Of a DNA stretch of 37,269 bases, positions 16,042-24,800 are shown one piece after another. The stretch lies in assembly GCF_937910895.1 (NCBI RefSeq), contig NZ_CALEMI010000097.1:1-37269 (forward strand), in the 5' to 3' direction. Made by a program: the position numbers and the translations under genes. Position 1 is the stretch's first letter. The number at the start of each line of letters is the position of its first letter. The DNA comes from an uncultured Dokdonia sp. GTDB lineage: Bacteria; Bacteroidota; Bacteroidia; Flavobacteriales; Flavobacteriaceae. The notes below the pieces were generated by a model that was given only the letters and a program-made list of their open reading frames with translations, made no database searches and was not told the DNA's origin.

Positions 16042-17058
16042 TTACGAGAGTACGTCGTTCCACGAGATTTTGACTTTCTCCCAATCAAAACCTCTGGCAC
16101 TTTCTCTTGCCTGTTGTGATATTCGACTTGCAGTTTCCTCATTTTCTATTAATTGTATCATCTTATCTACAAAGGCTACTACATCTTCTGCTGGACTTAA
16201 CAACCCATTTTGTTGATCCTCTATTAGAAAGGGAATTCCCCCCACATTTGTAGATACAATAGGGAGCCCTAAAGCCATTGCTTCAATGATACTAACAGGA
16301 GTATTGTCAAAATTTGTCGTATTTATAAATAGATCATGAGCGGGTGCTAGTGAGATCCATGCTTCTTTAGATAATTTTCCGGTAAATATGACAGAGAGAT
16401 TATTTGCTTTCGCGAAAGCGTAACAACGATCAAAACTTTCATCCTTTTTTGGTCCGACCATCGTAAGCGTTGCTTCAGGATATGTTTTTTGAAGCTCTTT
16501 TAAAACCTGAAGCGCCATCATAGGATTATAAATAGTGGCAAAAGAACGTACCCACAATACCTTAGGAGCACACTTTTTCCTTAACTGAAATGGATATTTA
16601 GTGAGATCTATAGTATTAGGAATATGACGTATGTTGCTATATCCTTCCTTTTGAAAAGCTTCTAGAAGATATGAGGACGGGGCGACATTGATATATGCCC
16701 TACCAAATAATTTTCTAGCACTAGAAGCGCTTTTTTTGATGCGTTCTGGTAAGTTACCACCATGAAGGATCGGGATATAAGGTATTTGGTAAAAACGACA
16801 AAGTTTTGCAACCCATACTGCATACCAATAGTTGGTTGTACTATAGGTGTCTATGAGCACAATATCAACTTGCTTTTTATATTGGATTACAGCACGTAGC
16901 ATATCCCATAAACGTCCTATTTTATTTTGAATACGAGATACTACCTGTACATCATAGCCTTCATTGCGCAAAGATGCACTAAGTGTGTCTATCGTAGTTA
17001 CAGTAACATTTTTATGCGTTAATGCGTTTCCTATGTACAGGATTTTTTTTCTTTTCAT
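16042..17058 (-). CDS. Glycosyltransferase family 4
   Basis: 338 residues with a GT-B fold. The N-terminal Rossmann half begins MKRKKILYIGNALTHKN and contains IPILHGGNLPERIKKS. The C-terminal half has VLWVRSFATIYNPMMALQVL, LTMVGPKKDE and the nucleotide-sugar-binding E-x7-E stretch TPVSIIEAMALGLPIVSTNVGG. The start overlaps the end of the O-antigen polymerase gene by 47 bases, a deep overlap consistent with coupling. The AFAKA peptide in CYAFAKAN is encoded by a copy of the iterated palindrome. Acceptor and donor are not predictable. Confidence 0.92.
   Translation of the reverse strand: MKRKKILYIGNALTHKNVTVTTIDTLSASLRNEGYDVQVVSRIQNKIGRLWDMLRAVIQYKKQVDIVLIDTYSTTNYWYAVWVAKLCRFYQIPYIPILHGGNLPERIKKSASSARKLFGRAYINVAPSSYLLEAFQKEGYSNIRHIPNTIDLTKYPFQLRKKCAPKVLWVRSFATIYNPMMALQVLKELQKTYPEATLTMVGPKKDESFDRCYAFAKANNLSVIFTGKLSKEAWISLAPAHDLFINTTNFDNTPVSIIEAMALGLPIVSTNVGGIPFLIEDQQNGLLSPAEDVVAFVDKMIQLIENEETASRISQQARESARGFDWEKVKISWNDVLS
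16406..16420. repeat. Iterated palindrome, copy 3 (15 of 16 bp, in GT4)
   Basis: GCTTTCGCGAAAGCG, with T instead of C at the left outer position. It is read in the phase GCT TTC GCG AAA GCA on the coding strand, giving AFAKA. Confidence 0.95.
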
Positions 17059-18376
17059 TTACGATATTTAAAAGGCATAACGAATAAATAAAAGCAGGTG
17101 CTGCGATACGCATAGAGGAGTGATTGATAGTCAAAAACCAAAAACCAAGCATGGAGAAAAACAAGAAATTACGCCGGTTACTTAACCTAAAAATTAAAGG
17201 ATACACACCTAGAATTAAAAGTGCTAATAGTCCTGAAATCCCATGTTCTGACAACATTCTACTTAACTCATTATGAGAAGCAGCAGAGATTCCTTCAGAC
17301 TCTTCTCTATATTCTTTTATTTTTCCTACCCCAATTCCTGTTAATGGATTTGCAAAAAAAGCTTCTAACTCTGACGAGATAAGCTCTCCTCTACCCGTAC
17401 TTAAATCTTCTTTTATACGACCCGCAGCATCTTTATTTGCATATCGTTTATCAATGAGTCCTGATGTTCTCACAGAAGTTAAGATATATGTAAAACTAGC
17501 TGTTAATACAAGAAATAATATAGGCAAAATAATCCGTTTTTTGGTTTTAAGATTACCAGCTTTAAAATAAAATAAAATAAAAGCGACGCTTATCACTAAG
17601 GCAGTAATAACTCCTCCTCTTGAAAACGTAACGATTCCTCTATAGGTAAGCAATGACAACAATCCTAAGTTAATAGCCAGTAGCATCACATTTTTGCTGT
17701 TGGTAAATAATTGTATCACGAGGCAAAACATTCCTATTCCGATAGCAGTAGACACCTGATTAGGACCAAACCCTCCCGAAGCAGCAAAGTTAGATCCTGT
17801 TCCAGACAAAACAGACCGCATATCGGGAGTGTAGAAAAACAAATATACACCCATAGCCACAGTAGGCATTAAAAGAGACCATATTACATACTGTAATTGT
17901 TTTCTTGTAATTCTGCGATCTACACAATATAATGCAGCGATCCCTAAGCAAAAAGGGCCACTTAAATTAAATATAATGGCTTTTCTAAAATTGGTATCAT
18001 AGCCAAGAGTTGATGACGCATAGACGATACCTGGGATCAACAGTAGTAAATACAACCAATAAGGTCCTGATTTCCTAGAAGTCCCACTAAAAAAAAGACC
18101 TAATAGTATAAAACCAATCACCCCATATTTACCTGCCTCATAAATAGGAACGGGCGAAGCATCTGTCATTCTAAAAAGGACTTCGGCACCTGTGATATAA
18201 GCGGCAGCATATAATGCTTCGTTGTTCTTATTTCCGTTTTTAAATAAGTAAAAAAGAAAAATACCTATTGTCGCTAAAAAATAAATTTTTGCTAGAGGCT
18301 TAAACGCATAAATACCAAATCCAATAGCGACGTGTGTCACTATTAAAAATAGATATGGATTTTTAGAAAAATTCAT
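17012..18376 (-). CDS. O-antigen ligase/polymerase-like membrane protein (Wzy/WaaL)
   Basis: 454 residues with about 10-12 hydrophobic segments and a long periplasmic loop, the layout of O-antigen polymerases and ligases. In the loop, GRGELISSELEAFFANPLTGIGVGKIKEYREESEGISAASHNELSRMLSEHGISGLLALL carries the Wzy_C-type pattern NPLxGxGxG and the SHNxxxxxLxExGxxG motif with its conserved His. It could polymerise repeat units or ligate them to lipid A core; sequence alone does not decide. It has a 4-bp overlap with the gene upstream and a 47-bp overlap with the GT4 downstream. Confidence 0.88.
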   Translation of the reverse strand: MNFSKNPYLFLIVTHVAIGFGIYAFKPLAKIYFLATIGIFLFYLFKNGNKNNEALYAAAYITGAEVLFRMTDASPVPIYEAGKYGVIGFILLGLFFSGTSRKSGPYWLYLLLLIPGIVYASSTLGYDTNFRKAIIFNLSGPFCLGIAALYCVDRRITRKQLQYVIWSLLMPTVAMGVYLFFYTPDMRSVLSGTGSNFAASGGFGPNQVSTAIGIGMFCLVIQLFTNSKNVMLLAINLGLLSLLTYRGIVTFSRGGVITALVISVAFILFYFKAGNLKTKKRIILPILFLVLTASFTYILTSVRTSGLIDKRYANKDAAGRIKEDLSTGRGELISSELEAFFANPLTGIGVGKIKEYREESEGISAASHNELSRMLSEHGISGLLALLILGVYPLIFRLSNRRNFLFFSMLGFWFLTINHSSMRIAAPAFIYSLCLLNIVNEKKKNPVHRKRINA

Positions 18377-19446
18377 ACGCTTATTTTATGATAAAATTTA
18401 ATTAATAGACTTACAGAAGATAATTCACTGTAGGATTGTATCACACGGTTTTTAAAATCAGTTCCTAATTTAGATCGATATGGGACATCACTCATGAGTT
18501 TTAGTAAGGTCTTTGATCCTTCTTCTTCTACGTTATTTATTACGACTCCTGAATCTTGCACTACTTGAGCGCATTGCCCTACATTGGTTACCATGACGGC
18601 AAGTCCTGCAAGCCCATACTCTAATAATGCCAATGGTAATCCCTCTGATGTAGAAGCTAATACACCAATATCCATTTTTTGTAAAATGGCATTAACATCC
18701 GTTCTGCTGTCATATAAATAAACGGTATCAGAAAGATGATTAGCGACAATATACTCTTTTATGGATGCACTCGTATCATCATTAAAATCTTTTCCCACTA
18801 CATGTAGCGTCCAATCAGGAAATTGAAGTGTAATATCTTTAAAGATTTTTAATACTCCAATATGATTTTTCTGGGGGCGTAAATTAGCTAGACATACTAT
18901 TCGTTTTCCGTCTACTCCTGAAATTTTTGTGGTGAGTTCTTGATCCTTGTTTTCTACAACAAAATTAGGAAGAAAAATCACTTCTTTGCAATGAAGTTGT
19001 TCTCTCGCCCATGCGGCTAGATCTTCATTACACGCTATAATTCCAGACATATATCTAGATATGATTTTAAGGATTTTCTGTGAGGGGCGTTCTTTTACAA
19101 ACTCACTCAATCCATAATGATCATGCCATACAAGTTTCAGTTTAGGGCGTATTAATTTGATGATAAATGCCGTATAAATAGATGTAGAATGCGCGTGTAC
19201 GATGTCTATTTTATTCTTTTTTATAAATTTTAAAAGCTTGCGAAGTGCTTTCAGATCATGAAAACTCCGTTTCCCTGCTATACAACTTAGCACTTCTTGA
19301 TGAATAGCGCTTTCTAGAATTCCGCCCCTACGAGTAGCACAAATATATCCAGTATAGGCATGATTGACACTCGCATTTGCAAGGTTGACTGCCATACGTT
19401 CAGCGCCACCAGCATCTAATGTATCTATAAGTTGTAATACCCTCAT
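18373..19446 (-). CDS. Glycosyltransferase family 4
   Basis: 357 residues. MRVLQLIDTLDAGGAERMAVNLANA at the N-terminus is the classic GT4 opening with a GGAE loop. IVHAHSTSIYTAFIIKLI and VWHDHYGLS follow, then RIVCLANLRPQKNHIGVLKIF and GVLASTSEGLPLALLEYGLAGLAVMVTNVGQ with the E-x7-E motif. It overlaps both neighbours by ATGA (4 bp). It is probably a retaining transferase acting on the cytoplasmic face; the sugar is unknown. Confidence 0.92.
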   Translation of the reverse strand: MRVLQLIDTLDAGGAERMAVNLANASVNHAYTGYICATRRGGILESAIHQEVLSCIAGKRSFHDLKALRKLLKFIKKNKIDIVHAHSTSIYTAFIIKLIRPKLKLVWHDHYGLSEFVKERPSQKILKIISRYMSGIIACNEDLAAWAREQLHCKEVIFLPNFVVENKDQELTTKISGVDGKRIVCLANLRPQKNHIGVLKIFKDITLQFPDWTLHVVGKDFNDDTSASIKEYIVANHLSDTVYLYDSRTDVNAILQKMDIGVLASTSEGLPLALLEYGLAGLAVMVTNVGQCAQVVQDSGVVINNVEEEGSKTLLKLMSDVPYRSKLGTDFKNRVIQSYSELSSVSLLIKFYHKISV

Positions 19447-20552
19447 AGCAGTTCCTTTATTGAATTTTCAAAGGCGTCTAAGGTGTATTGATGTGACCAT
19501 TGCTGTCCTTGTATAGACATTTCTTTTAATGATTTACTGTCTTTTAACGCTTTCGCGAAAGCGGATACATCGGTGCTTACATCTAAATCTAACAACATTC
19601 CTCTTGACCCTTCTCCTAACATCCAAGGTACGCAAGAAATAGGGGTTACCAGCGGAATCACTCCCCAAAACATCGCTTCTGCAATTACTTTTGGCCATCC
19701 TTCTGACTTAGAAGGCAATATCAAAAAATGAGCTTTTTGATACGCTTCTTGCACCACCTCCGTCGGTTGATTCCCATATAATACCACACGATCTTGAAGT
19801 TGATGCTGACTTATATACGTTTCTAAAAGAGGTCTTTGCAAACCTTCACCATAAAAATGCACACGGATGTCTAATCCTTGTGCAAGACATTCTTTTGCCC
19901 ATTCTAACACATACATAGGTCGTTTGCCAGGAGATAGACTTCCTACAAAAAGAATCTGTATAGGATACGTAAACTCTGGTGTTCTCATAATAGGTACTTC
20001 TGAGTCCCTATAGGTAGCTGTAAAAAAAGGGATTATATTTTTGGTTTGATGTTGCCAATTCCCATACACAAGCACGCTCATATTTTTAGATAAAAATTCG
20101 TTGCTCAATATCCATTTTTGAAGTTTGTAACTTAGCGGTTGCTTTGTTTTTGGACTCCAATTCCCTGCATACTTCACTGTTTTTTTCTTGGAAGGAAAAA
20201 AGATTTGAATAAAAGAAGCTATCAATCCTATGGTAGCTGGACAACGTAAGTGAATATGATCTGCCTGACGCATTGCTTTAAACAATCGCATACAAATAAT
20301 GGGGAATGCCCCTATCGATTTTAAGATAGTAGAAACCGTTCCAAAACTAATGTCAGGAATGGATATAACCTCCAAATCATTTCTTTCAAAAGGTGCTTTG
20401 AGTAGTTTTTGAGTGTAGGAAGTAGGTGATACAATAGTGACCTCATCGACATATGAAAACCAAAGATTCATCTCTTTTACATAAGGCGCATAAGAATAGT
20501 ACTTCTCATTTTCTAAAAGTGTTGGCGCTAGTGTAATGACTAAAAATCGCAT
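19443..20552 (-). CDS. Glycosyltransferase family 4
   Basis: 369 residues with a GT-B architecture. The C-terminal half is clear: IQILFVGSLSPGKRPMYVLEWA, VHFYGEGLQRPLLE, VVLYGNQPTEVVQEAY and ILPSKSEGWPKVIAEAMFWGVIPLVTP with the E-x7-E motif. The N-terminal half (DHIHLRCPATIGLIASFIQIFFPSKKKTVKYAGNW) is typical of transferases acting on lipid-linked acceptors. Gene ends overlap by 1 base upstream (TAATG) and 4 bases downstream. SAFAKAL near the C-terminus is encoded by a palindrome copy. Confidence 0.92.
   Translation of the reverse strand: MRFLVITLAPTLLENEKYYSYAPYVKEMNLWFSYVDEVTIVSPTSYTQKLLKAPFERNDLEVISIPDISFGTVSTILKSIGAFPIICMRLFKAMRQADHIHLRCPATIGLIASFIQIFFPSKKKTVKYAGNWSPKTKQPLSYKLQKWILSNEFLSKNMSVLVYGNWQHQTKNIIPFFTATYRDSEVPIMRTPEFTYPIQILFVGSLSPGKRPMYVLEWAKECLAQGLDIRVHFYGEGLQRPLLETYISQHQLQDRVVLYGNQPTEVVQEAYQKAHFLILPSKSEGWPKVIAEAMFWGVIPLVTPISCVPWMLGEGSRGMLLDLDVSTDVSAFAKALKDSKSLKEMSIQGQQWSHQYTLDAFENSIKELL
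19548..19563. repeat. CGCTTTCGCGAAAGCG palindrome, copy 4 (in GT4)
   Basis: Full 16-bp copy read as GCT TTC GCG AAA GCG on the coding strand (AFAKA). Confidence 0.95.
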
Positions 20553-21097
20553 TAAATATATCCTTTAGAATCATTACTACTCACCACTTGCGCAGGAACT
20601 CCTACAACCGTTGTAGCCTCATCTACATCTTTTACCACTAAAGAATTAGCTCCTATTACAGCATTATTCCCAATGGTGATATTTCCCGCGATGGTAGCAT
20701 TTGCTCCTATATACACATGATCCCCAATGACAGGTACACCGCGATGTGCTCCTCTCCCACTCACTCCTATAGTAACCCCTTGTGAGATATTGCAATTATG
20801 TCCTATAACGGCATTGGCATTGATAATTATACCTCCAAAATGACCTATATAGAATTGTCGCCCTACGGTAGCACTATACGGAAGCTGAATTCCTGTTAGA
20901 ATCTCTATATACTTCTGTGAAAACACACCCCATAAAAGCAAGATATTTTTAAATAGTTTAGGGAGTTTACTTCTGTAAATCTTATTAAAAAAGCGATAAC
21001 AAAACAACGCCCATAATCCCTGCTGGGTTAACAGAAGCACTAGTGTAGACTTGCCGCTATACTTCTTATATTTTATGAGATCTTCTGTAAATCGCAT
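20552..21097 (-). CDS. Serine-acetyltransferase-like hexapeptide acyltransferase
   Basis: 181 residues. The N-terminus is basic and helical (about 1-70). Left-handed beta-helix hexapeptide repeats then run from about residue 75 to 165: GHFGGIIINANAVIGHNCNISQGVTIGVSGRGAHRGVPVIGDHVYIGANATIAGNITIGNNAVIGANSLVVKDV, ending VVGVPAQVV. This is the CysE/EpsH-like form. In a polysaccharide cluster it most likely O- or N-acetylates a sugar using acetyl-CoA rather than serine; the short N-terminal region also argues against a true CysE. It overlaps the following GT4 by one base and lies 4 bases after the GT2 stop. Confidence 0.88.
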   Translation of the reverse strand: MRFTEDLIKYKKYSGKSTLVLLLTQQGLWALFCYRFFNKIYRSKLPKLFKNILLLWGVFSQKYIEILTGIQLPYSATVGRQFYIGHFGGIIINANAVIGHNCNISQGVTIGVSGRGAHRGVPVIGDHVYIGANATIAGNITIGNNAVIGANSLVVKDVDEATTVVGVPAQVVSSNDSKGYI

Positions 21098-21101
21098 TGA
21101 T

Positions 21102-22109
21102 TTATATGTGTTTTGGTTTGTTAAATATAAGGCTTAGCCAGCCAACTATACGTCCTAAGCTTTCGCTAAAAGCGGCTTTTTTATCATTCCCACGTAGGGA
21201 GTTACTCAATCTCACTAGGGTGAGGACATACGCAGTAAGATTCCATAAAAAGCGTTGTTCTAATGTAGGCTTAGGATATTTACTTCTCCAGATATACCAT
21301 CCATTACGGATCACCATTTTACCATATTTAAAATGATTAGGCCTTCCTCCTGGATCATGGTAATGGTGTAGTTGTGCATTTGTATTAATATAGAGCGGTC
21401 CTTTTTTGGATAATCGCAACGTATAATCGGCATCTTCGTATAGACCATATCCTTCAAAATATTCAGAGAATTTTTGAGATTTCAACGCTGCTATTTTGTA
21501 AGAAGCCACACCTCCCATAAGTTGTTCTACTGGATAGATCTTTCCAGAAGGCGGCAAAAAACTAATAGATCTCCCGTGGGAAAATGTAGGCAAATACCCT
21601 GGAGGTCTATTGGCATCTAGTCCTAACTTTTTTCGGAGGACATATCGAGAACCATCAGATCGTACATAGCCGTCAAAATAAAACTGATTGATAGCAGGTG
21701 TAAAAGGTTCGTTTACTTTTTTCCAACTAACTTCATTTACAATATAACCGCCTACCCCTAATGCATCAGGATACACTTGATAGGTTTTAAGAATTTCTTC
21801 AAAATATGTAGTTTCTAACACAATATCGTCATCAAGGAAACAAACAATCTCTATGGTGTCTCCTACTAAGTCAATTCCGTAATTACGCTGTTTTGTTAGA
21901 CCTCTATGTTCTGGTGGCACTTTGAAATAGGAAAGGTTTTTGTATTTGCTTTCGCGAAAGCGGTCTTCTGTTTTATCATCTGTAGAACCGTCAATAATCA
22001 AAATTTCATCTGGATACGTTGACTGTAACTGCACACTATCTAGTAGCGTACATATAGCCACAGGTCGCATATATGTGCAAACAATTAAACTAAGTTGAGT
22101 GTTATGCAT
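21102..22109 (-). CDS. Glycosyltransferase family 2
   Basis: 335 residues with a GT-A fold. LSLIVCTYMRPVAICTLLDSVQLQSTYPDEILIIDGSTDD is the GT2 start, EIVCFLDDDIVLE carries the metal-binding acidic motif, and the second half has GGVASYKIAALKS and FEGYGLYEDADYTLRLSKKGPLYI, giving the ED base/receptor motif. It is an inverting transferase that adds a sugar to the growing unit. Start and upstream stop overlap by 8 bases. EDRFRES near residue 50 is palindrome-encoded, and a damaged copy underlies AFSES near the C-terminus. Confidence 0.92.
   Translation of the reverse strand: MHNTQLSLIVCTYMRPVAICTLLDSVQLQSTYPDEILIIDGSTDDKTEDRFRESKYKNLSYFKVPPEHRGLTKQRNYGIDLVGDTIEIVCFLDDDIVLETTYFEEILKTYQVYPDALGVGGYIVNEVSWKKVNEPFTPAINQFYFDGYVRSDGSRYVLRKKLGLDANRPPGYLPTFSHGRSISFLPPSGKIYPVEQLMGGVASYKIAALKSQKFSEYFEGYGLYEDADYTLRLSKKGPLYINTNAQLHHYHDPGGRPNHFKYGKMVIRNGWYIWRSKYPKPTLEQRFLWNLTAYVLTLVRLSNSLRGNDKKAAFSESLGRIVGWLSLIFNKPKHI
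21948..21962. repeat. Iterated palindrome, copy 5 (15 of 16 bp, in GT2)
   Basis: GCTTTCGCGAAAGCG, with T at the left outer position. It is read CGC TTT CGC GAA AGC on the coding strand (RFRES), a different phase from copies 3 and 4. Confidence 0.95.
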
Positions 22110-23643
22110 CTAATGGTAATTTTTTAGCCCAATGGGTACTATTTTTCCAAGCTTTCTTAAAGTAAGAAATATAAGAAAAAGGATTTTTGATCGGTTGATG
22201 GGAATAATATTTAAAGAAAAGCATCCATTTATATCCTTTTAATTGTGCTTTTGTAGTGTTTTTTGTACGATGAAATAAAATCTGAGGTGCTGGTTTTGGG
22301 AGTATCGCATCCTCCTCCCAAGGGAATGTCGGTAAACTTCTAAAACCACCTATGGGTGCTTTAAGATGTAGGATTTGTATATGAGGCGCATAGATCACAT
22401 CATATCCAAGATTACGTATTTGCATGCCAAAGTCAACATCTTCTCCATATCCATGCTCTAATGCCATGTCAAAAGAAGCGTTTTTAACAATGTCACGATG
22501 TACGACAGAACAACCTGAACCAAAGGTTTCCCATTGGGTATACGTCTTGTGCTTTTCTACTTCGCCTTCTTGTAAGTAAGACATATTGATACAATGAGAT
22601 CCTGTTTCTTTAATAGCTGCTGCTATTTTTTCCAAAAGATTGGACTCAAATCTATTATCATCATCAAAAAGAAAAACCCAATCGGCTTCTGTTTTTTCTA
22701 ATGCCAAGTTCCGTGCATTACAAGCGCCTGTCTGATGGATAAATTGATGTTCTATAGGAAATGGCCATGATGCTGTAGTGATATAATCCAATTCGGAGCT
22801 ACTATCAGGATCAGGGTTTTGTTCTACAATAACGATCTTTTGAGGAAGTATAGTTTGCTTAGAAAAGTCCTTAAGCACATCATATAAATAGGTTTTTCTT
22901 CCTAGTGTAGGAATAATCACATCGATCTCCAATTTTTCTAACAACTTCTTTGAAGACTGGAAAGGAATTGAGGTTAAATCTATAAAGACTTCTTTTTTCT
23001 GAACAAATAACAGTGCGTTTAGACAAGCAAAAAGTGGAAACTTTTTTTCATAGCGTATATGACACATGAGTAAGAAAAACAACCATTGTGATTTAAAGTG
23101 TTCTTTTACAAAAGCGTATTGTAGTTGTGTGTTCGCTTTTTTAATAGTGTCTTTACTAGGGAATCTCTTTATTAACAACGGTTCGTGATAACAACATATT
23201 CCTGCTGCTTGTCCTTTTCGCGCAAGCGAATTCAAAAAATAATCAAATCCTCTTGTGATGGTAATCTCATTTCCTGAAGCTAGCAATACACTCGCGTGTA
23301 TCGCACCAACGGCACTACTCATACACCACGTAGGATAGCTTTTGTTAGCAATTATTTTTAAAAACGGACTGTCTTCTATATAGCCAATGGATGGTGATAA
23401 AAAAGGATATTGTGCATTCCCAAGACTTACCATACGCCTTTTATGATGTAGTAATTCAGGTAGTGCCTGTATATTAAGCATCTCTTTATTAGTTACGTGA
23501 CACCAGATAATCCACTCTTCAGGATACCGTTCTGCAATGGCTAAAAGGGCTTTTGCAGGTTCTTTCTCTTGAATGGAAACAGGTATTGCCTGATCATCTA
23601 CGATCTCTTGTACAGTATCGTGTATGTGATATAAAAAGATCAT
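22102..23643 (-). CDS. Glycosyltransferase family 2 with ~235-residue N-terminal extension
   Basis: 513 residues. From about 240 onward it is a standard GT2: IDVIIPTLGRKTYLYDVLKDFSKQ, QKIVIVEQNPD, GACNARNLALEKTEADWVFLFDDDNRFE (metal motif DDD), then a second half with SYLQEGEVEKH, GSGCSVVHRDIV and EHGYGEDVDFGMQIRNLGYDVIYAP. Residues 1-235 are unusual. WIIWCHVTN, AVGAIHASVLLASG and RGFDYFLNSLARKGQAAGICCYHEPLLIKR follow the order of a GT-A domain but lack an acidic DxD, so this half may be a decayed or regulatory GT2 domain. It overlaps both neighbours (4 and 8 bp). Confidence 0.85.
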   Translation of the reverse strand: MIFLYHIHDTVQEIVDDQAIPVSIQEKEPAKALLAIAERYPEEWIIWCHVTNKEMLNIQALPELLHHKRRMVSLGNAQYPFLSPSIGYIEDSPFLKIIANKSYPTWCMSSAVGAIHASVLLASGNEITITRGFDYFLNSLARKGQAAGICCYHEPLLIKRFPSKDTIKKANTQLQYAFVKEHFKSQWLFFLLMCHIRYEKKFPLFACLNALLFVQKKEVFIDLTSIPFQSSKKLLEKLEIDVIIPTLGRKTYLYDVLKDFSKQTILPQKIVIVEQNPDPDSSSELDYITTASWPFPIEHQFIHQTGACNARNLALEKTEADWVFLFDDDNRFESNLLEKIAAAIKETGSHCINMSYLQEGEVEKHKTYTQWETFGSGCSVVHRDIVKNASFDMALEHGYGEDVDFGMQIRNLGYDVIYAPHIQILHLKAPIGGFRSLPTFPWEEDAILPKPAPQILFHRTKNTTKAQLKGYKWMLFFKYYSHQPIKNPFSYISYFKKAWKNSTHWAKKLPLDA

Positions 23644-24779
23644 GAGGCGATAATGCCTTTATAGAATTTGATATTTTCTTCTGCAATTTGGTCTTGTGTA
23701 AAATGTGCTAAAATACGCTCACGAGCTTGTACTCCCATCTTTTTTGACAGATCCATATCTTGTAATAAACGTACGATAGCTTCTGAAAGTTTTTGAATAT
23801 CGTCAGGAGAAATTATATATCCTGTCTCTCCATCTATCATGAGTTCCTTTGCCCAGCCAATATCTGAAGTCACCATTGCCTTCTCTAACGCCATCGCTTC
23901 TAGCCAGGTCATAGGAAAGGCTTCTGCATAACTGGGTAAGCAAACCACTTGAGCACTTCTAATCGCATTTGCCACTTCGCTATATGGAATTTGCGCTGTA
24001 AACTTGGCTTGCTTTATGGCTTCTTTATTTAGTATAGATTGCAATAACGCAATCGTACTCGTGCCTGTTTTTGCGTCAATCACATCTTTACCTATGAATG
24101 TTAATTGTGCGTTTGGTTCTTGTAGGATCACCTTATTGAAAGCTTCGGCTAATGAAAATACCCCTTTTTTACGAATGACACTTCCAAAATAAAGTATAGA
24201 AAAAGGGATGATCTTACTATTATCTGGTGTAAATGCGTCTACATCTACGCCGTTATGTATCGTGGTTATGGTGTCTTTTATACCAAATAGCTCTGCTGTT
24301 TTTTGAGCTGTAAATGCACTTACAGATAGAATATAATCTGCGCTTGTTAATGCCATTTTTTCAAAGTAGAAGTTCTTCTTTTTTTGAGGTCTTCCTTCTA
24401 AATGACAAAAATAGGTGTCTGATCCGTGGAGTCGTATCACTACAGGGATTTTAAATTTCATAAAAGCCGTAATTCCCGTCCAGTCTGGTGCTTCTATTGC
24501 ATCGATATGTTGTTGTTTTACAATCGTATTTATATACCGATTGATATGCTTTCGATATAAATACCATCCTCCAATAGGATACTTTTTATGTTTTATAAGA
24601 TGTAGCGTAACTCCATCTTCTTCTATGATCGTATCTTCTGCCTGACTATATATAAATACAGTTACTTGTATATGCTTTCGCGAAAGCGCAATAGCAAGAT
24701 TTTTAATACTTGTGCCTATTCCTGCTGCACGTTGGATGCGTGGATGGGGATATTCTGGAGTGAGGAAGGCAATATGCAT
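23640..24779 (-). CDS. Glycosyltransferase family 4
   Basis: 379 residues. MHIAFLTPEYPHPRIQRAAGIGTSIKNLAIALSRKHIQVTVF is the GT4 donor-side opening with a GIG loop. The second half has FSILYFGSVIRKKGVFSLAEAF, LTFIGKDV and VCLPSYAEAFPMTWLEAMALEKAMVTSDIGWAKELMIDGETGYI with the E-x7-E motif. LSRKH at about residue 34-38 is encoded by a palindrome copy and sits in the first helix, where GT4 proteins tolerate variation. A 21-bp gap separates it from the upstream gene. Confidence 0.93.
   Translation of the reverse strand: MHIAFLTPEYPHPRIQRAAGIGTSIKNLAIALSRKHIQVTVFIYSQAEDTIIEEDGVTLHLIKHKKYPIGGWYLYRKHINRYINTIVKQQHIDAIEAPDWTGITAFMKFKIPVVIRLHGSDTYFCHLEGRPQKKKNFYFEKMALTSADYILSVSAFTAQKTAELFGIKDTITTIHNGVDVDAFTPDNSKIIPFSILYFGSVIRKKGVFSLAEAFNKVILQEPNAQLTFIGKDVIDAKTGTSTIALLQSILNKEAIKQAKFTAQIPYSEVANAIRSAQVVCLPSYAEAFPMTWLEAMALEKAMVTSDIGWAKELMIDGETGYIISPDDIQKLSEAIVRLLQDMDLSKKMGVQARERILAHFTQDQIAEENIKFYKGIIAS
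24674..24688. repeat. Iterated palindrome, copy 6 (15 of 16 bp, in GT4)
   Basis: GCTTTCGCGAAAGCG in the context ATGCTTT..; read CTT TCG CGA AAG CAT on the coding strand (LSRKH), the third phase. Confidence 0.95.
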
Positions 24780-24800
24780 TTGTATGTAGATAAAAGTTAA

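Noticed and set aside
16007-16084. Longer N-terminus for the sugar-1-phosphate transferase
   Set aside because: It would overlap the upstream GT4 gene and add a polar stretch before the first membrane helix; the ATG at 16006 fits the family.
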